A stretch of 64,000 nt of DNA, taken from contig JAABSP010000002.1 of NCBI GenBank assembly GCA_011390345.1, forward strand, positions 62,001 through 126,000. Direction: 5' to 3'. Of the stretch, positions 17,187 to 26,271 are shown piece after piece; positions within the stretch are counted from its first letter, which is position 1; each line of letters opens with the position of its first letter. A program made the translations under genes and the position numbers. The notes beneath the pieces were generated by a model, which saw only the letters and a list, made by a program, of their open reading frames with translations, had not been told where the DNA came from and did not search any database. The stretch is from Desulfobacteraceae bacterium (GTDB lineage Bacteria; Desulfobacterota; Desulfobacteria; Desulfobacterales; JAABSP01).

Positions 17187-19793
17187 ATGCTTCTTTTCAA
17201 AAAATTCCCTATCCGAAGAACCGGCTTGAACCTGAAGCTCTTTGCCGGATTTGCCGCTGTTCTGCTACTGACCATCCTTGTGGCGCTGGTGGGATATAAA
17301 GGATTGGCCGATATCATGGAAAGCGAAGAGAAAGGGGATGCGGCCGATGAGATGCTCCGTTCCATGCTGAGAGCCCGCCTTGCGGAGATGCAGTACCGGA
17401 TCGACCAGAGGCCGGAGAACATCGAGAGCCTGAAAGAGGAGATCGGCGAACTGATCCGTGATGCGCAGGAGAACAAGAAAAGCTTTTCCGGAGAGGATCA
17501 GCGGGCCGATTTGAACCGAGTCATCGGGGAAGCGCAGAGCTATCTTTCGGCCTTTGAGCAGTATGCGGCGCTGAATCAGACCCGCAATCGTTCAATGGCA
17601 GAGATGAACGAGCGTGCGGCCAATGCCTTGATCATTGCCCAAAAGATCGCGGAAGATCAGCAGTATCAGCTCTCCCGGGAAAGAGACGAGGCAAAATCGA
17701 ATCTGGAGAAGCGTATCCTGACCGCCGGCCAGGCCGTTGAGATCATCAAAGGGTTTCTCAGTATCCAAATCGATGAGGAGGTGTTTCTCGGTTCTGGCGG
17801 CAACGCGGAAATCGCCAGAACCATGATCCGAAAGATCGATGAGATCCTTTCGTTGGCCAACGAACTGCGCGGCCGCTTCAAAAATGGAGCCAATACCACT
17901 GTGATCGACTGGGTCATCGATTCCATATACGCCTACCAAATCACCTTTGAACAGGTGGCAAAACTGGTGGACCAGCAGCAGGCGCTCCAGGAAACAATGA
18001 CTGCACAATCCACAGCCCTGCTGGAGGAATTGAAGACCATGCGGGACGGATTACGGATTGAAATCGATCTTCTCCTGCAAAATCCCAATACCGGTGCTGA
18101 AACGCTGGAGCAGTTTTTCAAAACAAAGTTTTCCACCTTCCTCAACACCACCGAAGCCCTTGGATTCTTTTTCGATCTTCTTGAGACGGAAAAGGAATTT
18201 ATCCATACCCGAGGCGCGGAAGACCCCAAGGATATGCTGGAAAGATACCTCTCCATTGTCGAATTCCGATTTGCAATGATCCGGAACAATATTGATGCCT
18301 TGAACGACAATTGGAGTATGGGGCAGATCAACGAGATCCTCAAACGGATCCGCGCCTATGAAGGGGCATATAAGAAGCTCTCCGAATCTTTTTTATTGCT
18401 GAATGAGAGGCTGGAAGAGATGGAGCGGGTTGCGCGTAAGACGCTGGAATACTGCCGGGCCATCAGTTCGGAGCAGCAGATGCTGCTGATGCAGGCCCAG
18501 GAAAAGAGCAACCGCTTCATCAACCAGAAACTGGCCATTGCAGAGGATGCCCGCTCGATCATTCGGATCTTTTTGCAGGGAAGAATCGATGAAAAAGAGT
18601 ATATCCTCTCCAATGGCGATCCACAGAGGATGGAAAGGGTGGAGAAGGCCATTGCTGATATCCAGCAGATCTCCGGTGATTTGAAAAACCGGTTCCATGA
18701 AGCGGAGAACTTGCAGCAGATCGAATCGGCCATCGAAGCGATATCGGCCTATTCCAGTGCTCTGCAGACCTTTCAGGTGGCGATGAACCGCCAGCAGGAG
18801 GCCGAAGGGGTCATGACCGAGGCCGCAAAATCCTCAGAAGCGGTGAATCAAAAGGTGCAGACCGCAGAGCAGGAAAGAATGGCCGCGCATCTCCGCCAAT
18901 CCCTATTCTGGATGGGGACTGCCACCATCCTCTGCATTCTTCTGGGGATTTTTCTCTCCGGGTATATCTCCCGGCTGATCAGCAGGCCCCTGAAACGGAT
19001 GATCGAAAAACTCGGTGAAGTGTCCGGACAACTTTCGGCCACCGCATCCGAGGTGGCCGACGCGAGCCAGTCCCTCTCCCAGATGTCATCGGAACAGGCC
19101 GCATCCGTCGAGGAGACCTTTGCCACCCTGGAGCAGATGACCGGCATGAGCACCCGCACCTCTGAGCTGACGGACGGCGTGGAACGGCTCATGAAGGAGA
19201 ACATCGAAAAATCGGGCGCCTCTTTGCGGGAGCTGATCACCGTCACCCGGGACATCAACCGGATCGAGCAGGACAGCGATCAGATGGGGCAGATCATCGG
19301 CTCCATCAACGACATCGCGTTTCAGACGACCCTTTTGGCCCTGAATGCGGCCATCGAGGCGGCCCGGGCCGGGGAGGCCGGATCAGGATTTGCCGTGGTG
19401 GCCCAGGAGGTCCGGAACCTCGCGCTCCGGGCCACCGAAGCCGCAGACAAGACCCGTGAGCTGCTCGAGACGAATATCCACCGGTTTTCCGATGCCGCGG
19501 CATCCATCAAATCGGTAAACCTCGATTTCGACACCATCATCGAATCGGCCACCATTATCGGCGAGAAGTCGGAATCGATCACCCGGGCCAGTAAATCCCT
19601 GGCATCAGGCATCAGGCAGGTAACGGAGTCGGCCCGGGGGATCGATCAGGTGACGCAGCAGATCGCATCGAGTGCCGAAGAGTCGTCCAGCGCATCCGAA
19701 GAACTGGCGGCCCAGGCGGAGATCGTTCAGTCCTCGGTCGAGGAACTTATCGGGCTGGTACATGGGAAGGGGAAAAAAAGGCTAAAGGGGTGA
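17187..19793 (+). CDS. Methyl-accepting chemotaxis protein with large periplasmic sensor
   Basis: 868 aa. First membrane helix at ~11-32 ([20 protein letters not shown]), then an exceptionally long all-helical periplasmic region (~35-570). It looks like two helical-bundle (HBM-like) units in tandem, since similar pieces recur ([20 protein letters not shown] with [38 protein letters not shown] with [18 protein letters not shown]). Second helix ([20 protein letters not shown]), HAMP, and the cytoplasmic signalling domain with hairpin tip [20 protein letters not shown]. It has no C-terminal receptor-binding pentapeptide. HBM sensors often bind organic acids; the ligand is unknown here. Confidence 0.93.
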   Translation: MLLFKKFPIRRTGLNLKLFAGFAAVLLLTILVALVGYKGLADIMESEEKGDAADEMLRSMLRARLAEMQYRIDQRPENIESLKEEIGELIRDAQENKKSFSGEDQRADLNRVIGEAQSYLSAFEQYAALNQTRNRSMAEMNERAANALIIAQKIAEDQQYQLSRERDEAKSNLEKRILTAGQAVEIIKGFLSIQIDEEVFLGSGGNAEIARTMIRKIDEILSLANELRGRFKNGANTTVIDWVIDSIYAYQITFEQVAKLVDQQQALQETMTAQSTALLEELKTMRDGLRIEIDLLLQNPNTGAETLEQFFKTKFSTFLNTTEALGFFFDLLETEKEFIHTRGAEDPKDMLERYLSIVEFRFAMIRNNIDALNDNWSMGQINEILKRIRAYEGAYKKLSESFLLLNERLEEMERVARKTLEYCRAISSEQQMLLMQAQEKSNRFINQKLAIAEDARSIIRIFLQGRIDEKEYILSNGDPQRMERVEKAIADIQQISGDLKNRFHEAENLQQIESAIEAISAYSSALQTFQVAMNRQQEAEGVMTEAAKSSEAVNQKVQTAEQERMAAHLRQSLFWMGTATILCILLGIFLSGYISRLISRPLKRMIEKLGEVSGQLSATASEVADASQSLSQMSSEQAASVEETFATLEQMTGMSTRTSELTDGVERLMKENIEKSGASLRELITVTRDINRIEQDSDQMGQIIGSINDIAFQTTLLALNAAIEAARAGEAGSGFAVVAQEVRNLALRATEAADKTRELLETNIHRFSDAAASIKSVNLDFDTIIESATIIGEKSESITRASKSLASGIRQVTESARGIDQVTQQIASSAEESSSASEELAAQAEIVQSSVEELIGLVHGKGKKRLKG

Positions 19794-19829
19794 ATCCGTG
19801 GAAGGATCAGCCCCGACCTGTGAGCCGGG

Positions 19830-20363
19830 CTACCAGACCCGGGGCGTAAACTTCTCGTCGTTTAAAAACTTCACGGTCTCTCCGCTCTGCGCGATGACAA
19901 ACAGACCTTTTTTATAAGCAAAACGATCTACGTTCTCATCGATGACGATCCCGGCCACGGCTCCGATCACCTCCCGGTCCGCATATTCCGGAAAGACGGT
20001 TTTGAACTTTTCCAACCGCTTCAGATGATCCCGGACATCCTCAACCGTCAGGGTGCTTTTGACCTCGATCAGAACGGCATACCTTCCGTCGATGGCAAGG
20101 AGATCGATCTCCATTTCCGGGGTTTTCACCCGCTGATACACCTTGTCCACCACAATGCCCCTGGCCCGGAAGAGACGCTTGGCTGCGGGTACGACAAGAC
20201 CTTCCACAAACCGGCCCCATTTACTGCTCAGCTCTCCGTTCTTCCGATCTGTATCCTTCGTGAATTCTGCAAGCTGCCGCTCGGTCCGGGTCATCCTCCT
20301 GTCGCTCTCCGCAAATAGCTTCCAGATCTCCTGAAACCCCTTTTCCATCTCCTGCATATCCAT
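19830..20363 (-). CDS. PD-(D/E)XK nuclease-fold protein, DUF3782/DUF1626-like
   Basis: 177 aa from the ATG at 20363, which is preceded by AAAGGGAGG. The N-terminal half is coiled coil (MQEMEKGFQEIWKLFAES, RRMTRTERQLAEFT). The C-terminal half has the nuclease-fold pattern: EMEIDLLAIDGRYAVLIEVK (Asp, then ExK) followed by helices. Proteins of this kind are found in many copies in cyanobacteria and deltaproteobacteria; the activity is unproven. It is convergent with the chemoreceptor gene and divergent from the TetR gene. Confidence 0.75.
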   Translation of the reverse strand: MDMQEMEKGFQEIWKLFAESDRRMTRTERQLAEFTKDTDRKNGELSSKWGRFVEGLVVPAAKRLFRARGIVVDKVYQRVKTPEMEIDLLAIDGRYAVLIEVKSTLTVEDVRDHLKRLEKFKTVFPEYADREVIGAVAGIVIDENVDRFAYKKGLFVIAQSGETVKFLNDEKFTPRVW

Positions 20364-20460
20364 AGATCGACCTCCCTTTTCCAATACCTCAAGCCTACCG
20401 CAGATCGCTTTTGAATTCAACATTTTTGAAAGACGCCCTCGGCCAAGTCCAATTTTATTC

Positions 20461-20490
20461 TTGACAAGCCCCCCAATTTATGAAATAGAT
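20461..20490 (+). promoter_or_regulatory. Predicted promoter of the TetR regulator gene
   Basis: A perfect TTGACA at 20461-20466 with an AT-rich -10 region near 20484-20490 (weakly matching). It is followed by the operator at 20501-20516. Confidence 0.4.
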
Positions 20491-20500
20491 TCATTCAACC

Positions 20501-20516
20501 TAACGACCGGTCGGTA
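20501..20516. promoter_or_regulatory. TetR operator 1 (before the regulator gene)
   Basis: TAACGACCGGTCGGTA: a 16-bp palindrome with one mismatched pair, centred on CCGG. It matches the perfect copy at 21265-21280. It sits just downstream of the predicted -10 region of the TetR gene, so it should mediate autorepression. Confidence 0.75.
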
Positions 20517-20554
20517 GTCGCGTGAGCCGGTCACTTCCGACGGAGAGAATGTGC

Positions 20555-21148
20555 ATGGCCCCACAGAACATGAAGCAGACCATCAAATCCGTAGCGATCG
20601 ACCTCTTTTCCAGAAAGGGGTATTTCGCCACCAGCATCAGCGAGATCGCGAGGGGCAGCGGCATCCAGAAGGCGAGCATCTATTACCACTATGAGAGCAA
20701 GGAGGACCTGCTCTTCCACATCCTCAAGACCACGATGGATGACCTGATCGCCTATGTCAGAAGGAGCATCCAGGATGTCACCGATGTCGAGACCCGGATG
20801 CGCCGTGCGGTGCGGAGCCATGTCCATTTCCACCTGGAGCGCCAGAAGGAGAACTTCATCTCAAACAGCGAACTGCGGGGGATCACGCCGGAACATTATC
20901 AAATGATTGTAGACAAAAGAGACGAGTACGAACGGATCTTTCAGGATCTGATCCGGGAAGGAGCCGAGGCCGGCGTCTTCCTCACCAAGGACATTAAGAT
21001 CGTCTCCTATGCCATTCTGACCATCTGCACGGCCGGCGCGGCCTGGTACAACTACCAGGGAAGGCTCTCCATCGACCGGATCGCGATGATCTACGAGGAT
21101 TTCATCATCGACGGCCTCAAGGGAAAGCACCCCTTCCCGCCGGAGTGA
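20555..21148 (+). CDS. TetR-family regulator of the acyl-CoA operon
   Basis: 197 aa from the ATG at 20555, spaced correctly from CGGAGAG; in-frame starts also exist at 20522 (GTG) and 20549. The N-terminal helix-turn-helix is typical: AIDLFSRKGYFATSISEIAR, then GSGIQKASIYYHYESKEDLL. The C-terminal ligand domain has a TetR_C_33-like look (FISNSELRGITPEHYQMIV), common in regulators that sense acyl-CoA thioesters. Two matching palindromes, one before this gene and one before the acyl-CoA dehydrogenase gene, mark it as the local repressor. The natural inducer is likely an acyl-CoA of the pathway. Confidence 0.92.
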   Translation: MAPQNMKQTIKSVAIDLFSRKGYFATSISEIARGSGIQKASIYYHYESKEDLLFHILKTTMDDLIAYVRRSIQDVTDVETRMRRAVRSHVHFHLERQKENFISNSELRGITPEHYQMIVDKRDEYERIFQDLIREGAEAGVFLTKDIKIVSYAILTICTAGAAWYNYQGRLSIDRIAMIYEDFIIDGLKGKHPFPPE

Positions 21149-21222
21149 AGATCCGTCAGATTCGGCTTTTGACAAGGTTTTTTTACGATCTCAAGGAATA
21201 AAGCGACATTTCCCTTTTTTCC

Positions 21223-21250
21223 TTGACAGCACAAATGGACATGGGATAAA
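21223..21250 (+). promoter_or_regulatory. Predicted sigma-70 promoter of the acyl-CoA operon
   Basis: TTGACA at 21223-21228, 16-bp spacer, GATAAA at 21245-21250. The palindromic operator begins 15 bp after the -10 box, where it would overlap the start of transcription. Confidence 0.6.
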
Positions 21251-21264
21251 AAATCGAAAGAGCC

Positions 21265-21280
21265 TACCGACCGGTCGGTA
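21265..21280. promoter_or_regulatory. TetR operator 2 (before the acyl-CoA operon)
   Basis: TACCGACCGGTCGGTA, a perfect 16-bp palindrome, 15 bp downstream of the predicted -10 box and 61 bp before the GTG start of the acyl-CoA dehydrogenase gene. Confidence 0.8.
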
Positions 21281-21340
21281 GAAGACGATTTTTCCCATCA
21301 CTGCTTTTTACACATTATCCCTAATCGAGGAGGATGTATC

Positions 21341-22489
21341 GTGGACTTCGATCTAACCAAAGAACAGGAGATGATCCGCAAGGAGGTCCGTAAATTCGCA
21401 CAGAGCGAGATCTCGCCGGTTGCCCTCGAACTGGACGAGAAGGAAGAATTCTCCGTTGAACTGACCAAAAAGATGGGCGAGATCGGCCTTTTCGGGATGT
21501 TCGTCTCGGAGAAGTACGAGGGCCAGGGCATGGATTATCTCTCCTATATCATCGCGGTGGAGGAGGTGGCCCGGATCGACGGCTCACAGGCCGCGACCGT
21601 TGCTGCCGGCAACTCCCTGGGCATCGGCCCCCTGTACTACTTCGGCACCGAGGAGCAGAAGAAGAAGTATCTGCCCCCCCTCTGCCGGGGAGAAGCCCTC
21701 TGGGGGTTCGGCCTAACCGAGCCCACGGCCGGATCGGACGCGGGCGGCTCCAAGACCACGGCCGTCCAGGACGGCAGCGAGTGGGTGATCAACGGCTCCA
21801 AGATATTCATCACCAATGCGGCCTGCGAGATGACCTTGGGCGTTACGGTTCAGGCCATCACCGGAACCCGGCCAAACGGCAAGCCGGAATACACCTGCTT
21901 TATCGTGGAGCCGGGCATGAAGGGCTTCAAAGCCGTTCCCATGCACAAGAAGATGATGTGGCGCGCCTCCAACACCGCGGAACTCTACTTCGACGATGTC
22001 CGGGTCCCGGCCGAAAACGTCCTCGGCAGTCCGGGGGACGGCTTCCACCAGATGCTCAAGACCCTGGACGGGGGGCGGCTCTCCATCGGCTCGATGGGTC
22101 TGGGTGGGGCACAAGGAGCCTATGAGCTGGCCCTCAAATATGCCAAACAGCGGGAGCAGTTCGGCCAGCCCATCAGCAAGTTCCAGGCCGTGGCCTTCAA
22201 ACTTGCGGACTGTGCCATGGAGATCGAATGCGCCCGGAACCTTCTCTACAAAGCCTGCGTCCTGCGGAACCAGAACCGCCCCTATGAACTCTATGCAGCC
22301 ATGGGCAAGCTCTACTGCTCGGAACTGATGGGCCGGGTGGTCAACCATGCGGTGCAGATCCACGGCGGCTACGGCCTGATGAAGGAGTATGCTGTGGAGC
22401 GATTCTATCGGGATCAGAAGCTTCTGGACATCGGAGAGGGAACATCCGAGGTGCAGCGGCTGGTTATCTCCCGCCATATCGGCTGTTAA
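21341..22489 (+). CDS. Acyl-CoA dehydrogenase, short-chain type
   Basis: 382 aa, GTG start after GAGGAGGATG. FAD enzyme that makes a 2,3-enoyl-CoA. Seen: FGLTEPTAGSDAGGSKTTA and WVINGSKIFITNA (FAD/substrate region), QREQFGQPISKFQAV, and the C-terminal QIHGGYGLMKEYAVERFYRD. The base Glu is in IGEGTSEVQRL, the position used by short/medium-chain and short-branched enzymes; isovaleryl-CoA dehydrogenase usually has IGAGTSE there and its Glu in an earlier helix, where this protein reads LDGGRLSIG. So despite the leucine-like neighbours the substrate is more likely butyryl-, methylbutyryl- or a related acyl-CoA. First gene of the TetR-controlled operon; electrons would go to ETF encoded elsewhere. 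Confidence 0.92.
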   Translation: MDFDLTKEQEMIRKEVRKFAQSEISPVALELDEKEEFSVELTKKMGEIGLFGMFVSEKYEGQGMDYLSYIIAVEEVARIDGSQAATVAAGNSLGIGPLYYFGTEEQKKKYLPPLCRGEALWGFGLTEPTAGSDAGGSKTTAVQDGSEWVINGSKIFITNAACEMTLGVTVQAITGTRPNGKPEYTCFIVEPGMKGFKAVPMHKKMMWRASNTAELYFDDVRVPAENVLGSPGDGFHQMLKTLDGGRLSIGSMGLGGAQGAYELALKYAKQREQFGQPISKFQAVAFKLADCAMEIECARNLLYKACVLRNQNRPYELYAAMGKLYCSELMGRVVNHAVQIHGGYGLMKEYAVERFYRDQKLLDIGEGTSEVQRLVISRHIGC

Positions 22490-22522
22490 ACCGCAGGATC
22501 TTCAGAAGACGGAGGAAAAGAT

Positions 22523-23311
22523 ATGACAGCAGAAGAAAAGGTTCTTCTGATCGAAGAGCAGGATCAGGTGGCGGTCTGGACATTGAACCGGCCCGGGGCG
22601 ATGAACTCTTTGAATTTCGAGATGCTCCGGGCACTCAAAGATGCGGTGGAGGCGATCCGGTTCCGGAGCGACATCCGGGTGATCATCATCACAGCCGCAG
22701 GAGAAAAGGCATTTTGCGCGGGCGCGGATCTCAAAGAGCGGGCCACCCTGAGCCCAACCCAGGTGAAGGAGTTCATCTTCACCATCCGCAATCTCTTTGC
22801 CGCAATCGAGCAACTGAACAAGCCGGTGATCGCGGCCGTCAACGGGATCGCGCTGGGTGGCGGAACCGAGCTGGCACTGGCCGCAGACATCCGGATCGCA
22901 TCGACTGCCGCAACAATGGGGCTGACCGAAACCCGCCTTGCCATCATCCCGGGCGCGGGCGGAACCCAGCGGCTCCCCCGTCTGGTGGGCAGGGGCAAGG
23001 CCAAGGAGCTGATCTTCACGGGCCGGCGGGTCGGCGCGGAAGAGGCGTTGAACATCGGCCTGGTCAACCATATCTGCGAACCTGCCGAGCTGCTGGACCA
23101 GTGCAAAAAGATGGCCGCCATGATCTGCGAGACCGGCCCCATCGCGGTGGAGCAGGCCAAATACGCGATCAACTACGGCCTGGAGACCGACATGAACACG
23201 GGTCTTGCCATCGAATCGAACGCATACTGGGTGACGATTCCCACCGAGGACCGGCTCGAAGGGCTGGCCGCGTTCCGGGAGAAGCGGAAACCCCAATACA
23301 AGGGTAAATAG
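22523..23311 (+). CDS. Enoyl-CoA hydratase, methylglutaconyl-CoA hydratase-like
   Basis: 262 aa crotonase. Both catalytic glutamates are present: ALGGGTELALAADIRIA and MGLTETRLAIIPGAGGTQRL. The oxyanion-hole region is AFCAGADLKERA. The ETRLAIIPG...TQRLPR stretch is closer to AUH/LiuC-type methylglutaconyl-CoA hydratases than to standard crotonases, as recalled from family members and not aligned. The gene lies 33 bp after the dehydrogenase gene and 18 bp before the carboxylase gene, in one operon. A general short-chain enoyl-CoA hydratase remains possible. Confidence 0.9.
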   Translation: MTAEEKVLLIEEQDQVAVWTLNRPGAMNSLNFEMLRALKDAVEAIRFRSDIRVIIITAAGEKAFCAGADLKERATLSPTQVKEFIFTIRNLFAAIEQLNKPVIAAVNGIALGGGTELALAADIRIASTAATMGLTETRLAIIPGAGGTQRLPRLVGRGKAKELIFTGRRVGAEEALNIGLVNHICEPAELLDQCKKMAAMICETGPIAVEQAKYAINYGLETDMNTGLAIESNAYWVTIPTEDRLEGLAAFREKRKPQYKGK

Positions 23312-23329
23312 GAAAGGGGGGAGGATATT

Positions 23330-24925
23330 ATGACAACAGAGAACCGGGCCCACTGGCTGGCCGAGGAGCAAAAGCTCGACGAGCGGCTTTACGAGGCCAT
23401 GAATCCGGGCGGGGAGAAGGCGGTCGGACGCCTCGCGAAGCAGAACAAGCGGCCCGTGCGGGAATTGATCGCAGACCTCATCGACCCGGGGGAGACCTTT
23501 TTTGAACTCTCCCGCCTGGCCGGATTCGGAGTTGACTATCCGGACGGGATCGACGATGTGCCGTGCGGCGGCGTCGTCACCGGCATCGGCAGGATCCACG
23601 GCAACTGGACCATGATCATCGGCAACGACAGCCGGGTCAAGGCCGGAACCTACTTCCCCATCACCTTGAAAAAGCACATACGAGCCCAGGCCATCGCGGA
23701 GAATTGCGGCCTCAACTGCGTCTATATCGCGGATTCGGGCGGCGCGTTTCTGCCGATGCAGGCCGATGTCTTCCCGGATGACGGCCACTTCGGCTCCATG
23801 TTCTACAACATGGCAAGAATGTCGGCCAAAGGCATCAAGCAGGTCACCCTCAGCACCGGCGGCAACACCGCAGGGGGCGCATACATCGTCTTCATGGCCT
23901 GCCAGGCCGTGATGATCGACAAACTCGCCTACTCCTTTCTCGGGGGTCCCCCGCTGGTGAAGATGGCCACAGGCGAGGTGATCTCGGCAGAAGACCTTGG
24001 CGGCGCGAATGTCCACACCGGGATCTCCGGCGGCGCGGACCGCTTCTGCGGGGATCAGGCCGAGGCCATCGAAGCGGTCCGGGAGATCCTCTCCCTTGAG
24101 CCGCCCCAGAGCATAAATGTCCATCGGTATCAGGAGAGCCCGCCGGCGGTCCCACAGGATTCCATCTACGACCTCATGCCGGCCGCGATCCACCAAGGCA
24201 TCGACGTCCGAACGATCCTGGAGACCTTCTCGGACGACTCCTACTTCATCGAATACAAGAAGAACTACGCGGTGGGCCGGGGCGACAACATCGTGGCCGG
24301 CAAGATCCGAATCAAAGGAATTCCGGTGGGCGTCATCGCGTCCAACGCGGTCGGCATCATCTTTGTGGAGGCCGCGCGCAAAGCCGCTGAGTGGATCGTC
24401 CGGTGCAACCAGGAGAAGATCCCGCTGCTCTTTCTCCAGAACGCGCCCGGCTACATGGTCGGCTCGGAATCGGAGCACATGGGCATGGGGAAATACGGCG
24501 CGGACATGGTGCGGGCAGTCTCCTGCTCCAAGGTTCCCCGGGTTCAGCTCGTCATCGGCCCTGACAACGGCGCGGCCAACTACGGCATGAGCGGCAGGGC
24601 CTACCGCCCCGATTTCCTCTTCTCCACCATGCGAGCCCGAACCGGCGTGATGAGCGGAAGGAGCGCGGCAGGCGTCCTCCTCTCCATTGAGGAGCGGAAG
24701 CGGGAATCTCAGGGAAAGCCCATGTCCGAAGAGGAGAAGGAGAACTTCCGCCAGAAGATGATCGAAAAGTATGACGGCGAGGCCCACCCCTTCTTCTGCG
24801 GCTCCAGGCTGCTCAATGATGCGGTCCTGAAGTTCGGCGAGATCCGGGACTGGCTCGGCATGGCCTTTGAAGTGAGCCTGCTGCGGGAGATCGAAGATCC
24901 GAGCTTCGGCAATTTCCGCTTTTAA
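23330..24925 (+). CDS. Acyl-CoA carboxylase, carboxyltransferase (beta) subunit, MCC-like
   Basis: 531 aa, the usual length for methylcrotonyl-CoA carboxylase beta. Seen: ADSGGAFLPMQADVFPDDGH, STGGNTAGGAYIVFMACQAV, FLGGPPLVKMATGEVISAED (acyl-CoA site), and in the second half NAVGIIFVEAARKAAEWIV, LLFLQNAPGYMVGSESEHMG. Ribosome site AAAGGGGGGAGG. The partner carrying biotin carboxylase and biotin carrier domains is not encoded in the operon or anywhere in the window, so either it is elsewhere or the protein serves another biotin-dependent system such as a sodium-pumping decarboxylase. Confidence 0.9.
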   Translation: MTTENRAHWLAEEQKLDERLYEAMNPGGEKAVGRLAKQNKRPVRELIADLIDPGETFFELSRLAGFGVDYPDGIDDVPCGGVVTGIGRIHGNWTMIIGNDSRVKAGTYFPITLKKHIRAQAIAENCGLNCVYIADSGGAFLPMQADVFPDDGHFGSMFYNMARMSAKGIKQVTLSTGGNTAGGAYIVFMACQAVMIDKLAYSFLGGPPLVKMATGEVISAEDLGGANVHTGISGGADRFCGDQAEAIEAVREILSLEPPQSINVHRYQESPPAVPQDSIYDLMPAAIHQGIDVRTILETFSDDSYFIEYKKNYAVGRGDNIVAGKIRIKGIPVGVIASNAVGIIFVEAARKAAEWIVRCNQEKIPLLFLQNAPGYMVGSESEHMGMGKYGADMVRAVSCSKVPRVQLVIGPDNGAANYGMSGRAYRPDFLFSTMRARTGVMSGRSAAGVLLSIEERKRESQGKPMSEEEKENFRQKMIEKYDGEAHPFFCGSRLLNDAVLKFGEIRDWLGMAFEVSLLREIEDPSFGNFRF

Positions 24926-25029
24926 ATAAATGAGGAAACCATCTTTACCAAAAGCGTTTTTCTACATTATTCGGCCAGAAAATGTTATGAAGTTAAACAA
25001 GAATCAAAAAACCAATGGAGTAAAGAACA

Positions 25030-26196
25030 ATGACCGAATATGATTACTGGAAGATTTTTCCCCGGATGCCCAAGAAAGTAACCATCGGCGATATCACCGT
25101 GCGCGACGGATTTCAGCACGAGGAGAAATTCATCTCCACCCGGGCAAAGAAGTTCTACTTAGACGAGCTGATCTTTGCCGGATGCAGAGATATCGAGGTG
25201 ACCAACCTCGGCAACCCCTTTCTGATGCCTCAGTTCGAGGATGCCGAAGAGCTGCTGACCCATTTGAGAAGCGACCGGTTCAAGAAGCGGTGCGCAAATA
25301 AGGGGATCAACTACGACGATATCACCTTGACCTGCATCACCATTCGTGAAGGCGCGGTGGATCGGGCCATCCGGCTCAAGGATCAGGGGATCGGCCCGGA
25401 CCGCATCCTGATGATGGTCTCCACCGAAGAGGAGCACCACTTTGCCAACTCCGGCACCACCCTCTCCGAATACTGGAAGGAGGCGGAGCGGTGCATCAAG
25501 AAATGTACCGACGCAGGGATCAAGATGTGCGGAACCGTCTCCACCATCTGGGGCAGCCCCATCGGCGGCGCAACAGACATGAAGGACGCGGTGGAGTTCA
25601 CCAAGCGGTGGCTGGAGATCGGCGCGCACGATGTGGAGCATGCTGACCATGACGGCAGCGCATCCGCGCCCGATGTCTACCGGTATTTTTCCATGATCTT
25701 GGACGGAATCCCAGACACCAGTCTGCACATCGCACACTTCCATGAGACCAAGCGGGTCGCATCCGCGTCGATACTCGCGACGCTGCAGGCCGGCATCACA
25801 AACTTCGAGGCCACCCTGGGCGGACTCGGGGGGCAGCCGGCCAACTTCCTGGACGACTCCCCGGTGAAGGGAACCGGCGAGTACTACTATAACGACCCCC
25901 GCTATGTGGGCCTCAACTGCCTGGAGGATATGCTGGTGCAGGTGGATGAGATGGGGATCGAGCACGGCTATGATGTGGACCGGATTCTCTGGCTGGGCCG
26001 GCAGATGGAGAGGACTATGGGCCGCAGGCTCCGCTCCGAGGCCGCGATCAACGGCCGGACACTGAAGGAAGGCCACCCGAGGTTTGCCCGTCCCGGCCTC
26101 AAGAAGCTGAAGGAGAAGCTCGGGGAGGCCCCGGACCAGAAGCTGCCCAAGGAGTGGAAGGAGAAGGCTGAGCTGCCGGAGAAGTATCGTCCGTAG
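25030..26196 (+). CDS. HMG-CoA lyase-like / pyruvate carboxyltransferase-family protein
   Basis: 388 aa, longer than HMG-CoA lyase (~300). TIM-barrel HMGL-like fold: VTIGDITVRDGFQHEEKFI has the catalytic Arg-Asp pair (RDG), GCRDIEVTNLGNP the Glu of the barrel, and AHFHETKRVASASILATLQA the two metal-binding His. The signature GLGGCPYA of HMG-CoA lyase, with its catalytic Cys, reads GLGGQPANF here, and ~90 extra residues follow. So the metal site is kept but the Cys is not. Position in the operon suggests cleavage of a 3-hydroxy-3-methylglutaryl-like CoA; a different aldol-type reaction is also possible. A 104-bp gap separates it from the carboxylase gene. Confidence 0.82.
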   Translation: MTEYDYWKIFPRMPKKVTIGDITVRDGFQHEEKFISTRAKKFYLDELIFAGCRDIEVTNLGNPFLMPQFEDAEELLTHLRSDRFKKRCANKGINYDDITLTCITIREGAVDRAIRLKDQGIGPDRILMMVSTEEEHHFANSGTTLSEYWKEAERCIKKCTDAGIKMCGTVSTIWGSPIGGATDMKDAVEFTKRWLEIGAHDVEHADHDGSASAPDVYRYFSMILDGIPDTSLHIAHFHETKRVASASILATLQAGITNFEATLGGLGGQPANFLDDSPVKGTGEYYYNDPRYVGLNCLEDMLVQVDEMGIEHGYDVDRILWLGRQMERTMGRRLRSEAAINGRTLKEGHPRFARPGLKKLKEKLGEAPDQKLPKEWKEKAELPEKYRP

Positions 26197-26271
26197 GTCG
26201 TCATCAACCGCCAAGGTGATTTCCTAAGATATTTGCTTTCGGAAATCACCTAAACCGAATCAGGAGCCAAT

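Noticed and set aside
21341-22489. Calling the acyl-CoA dehydrogenase isovaleryl-CoA dehydrogenase from context
   Set aside because: The catalytic Glu position is that of short-chain/short-branched enzymes, so a specific name was withheld.
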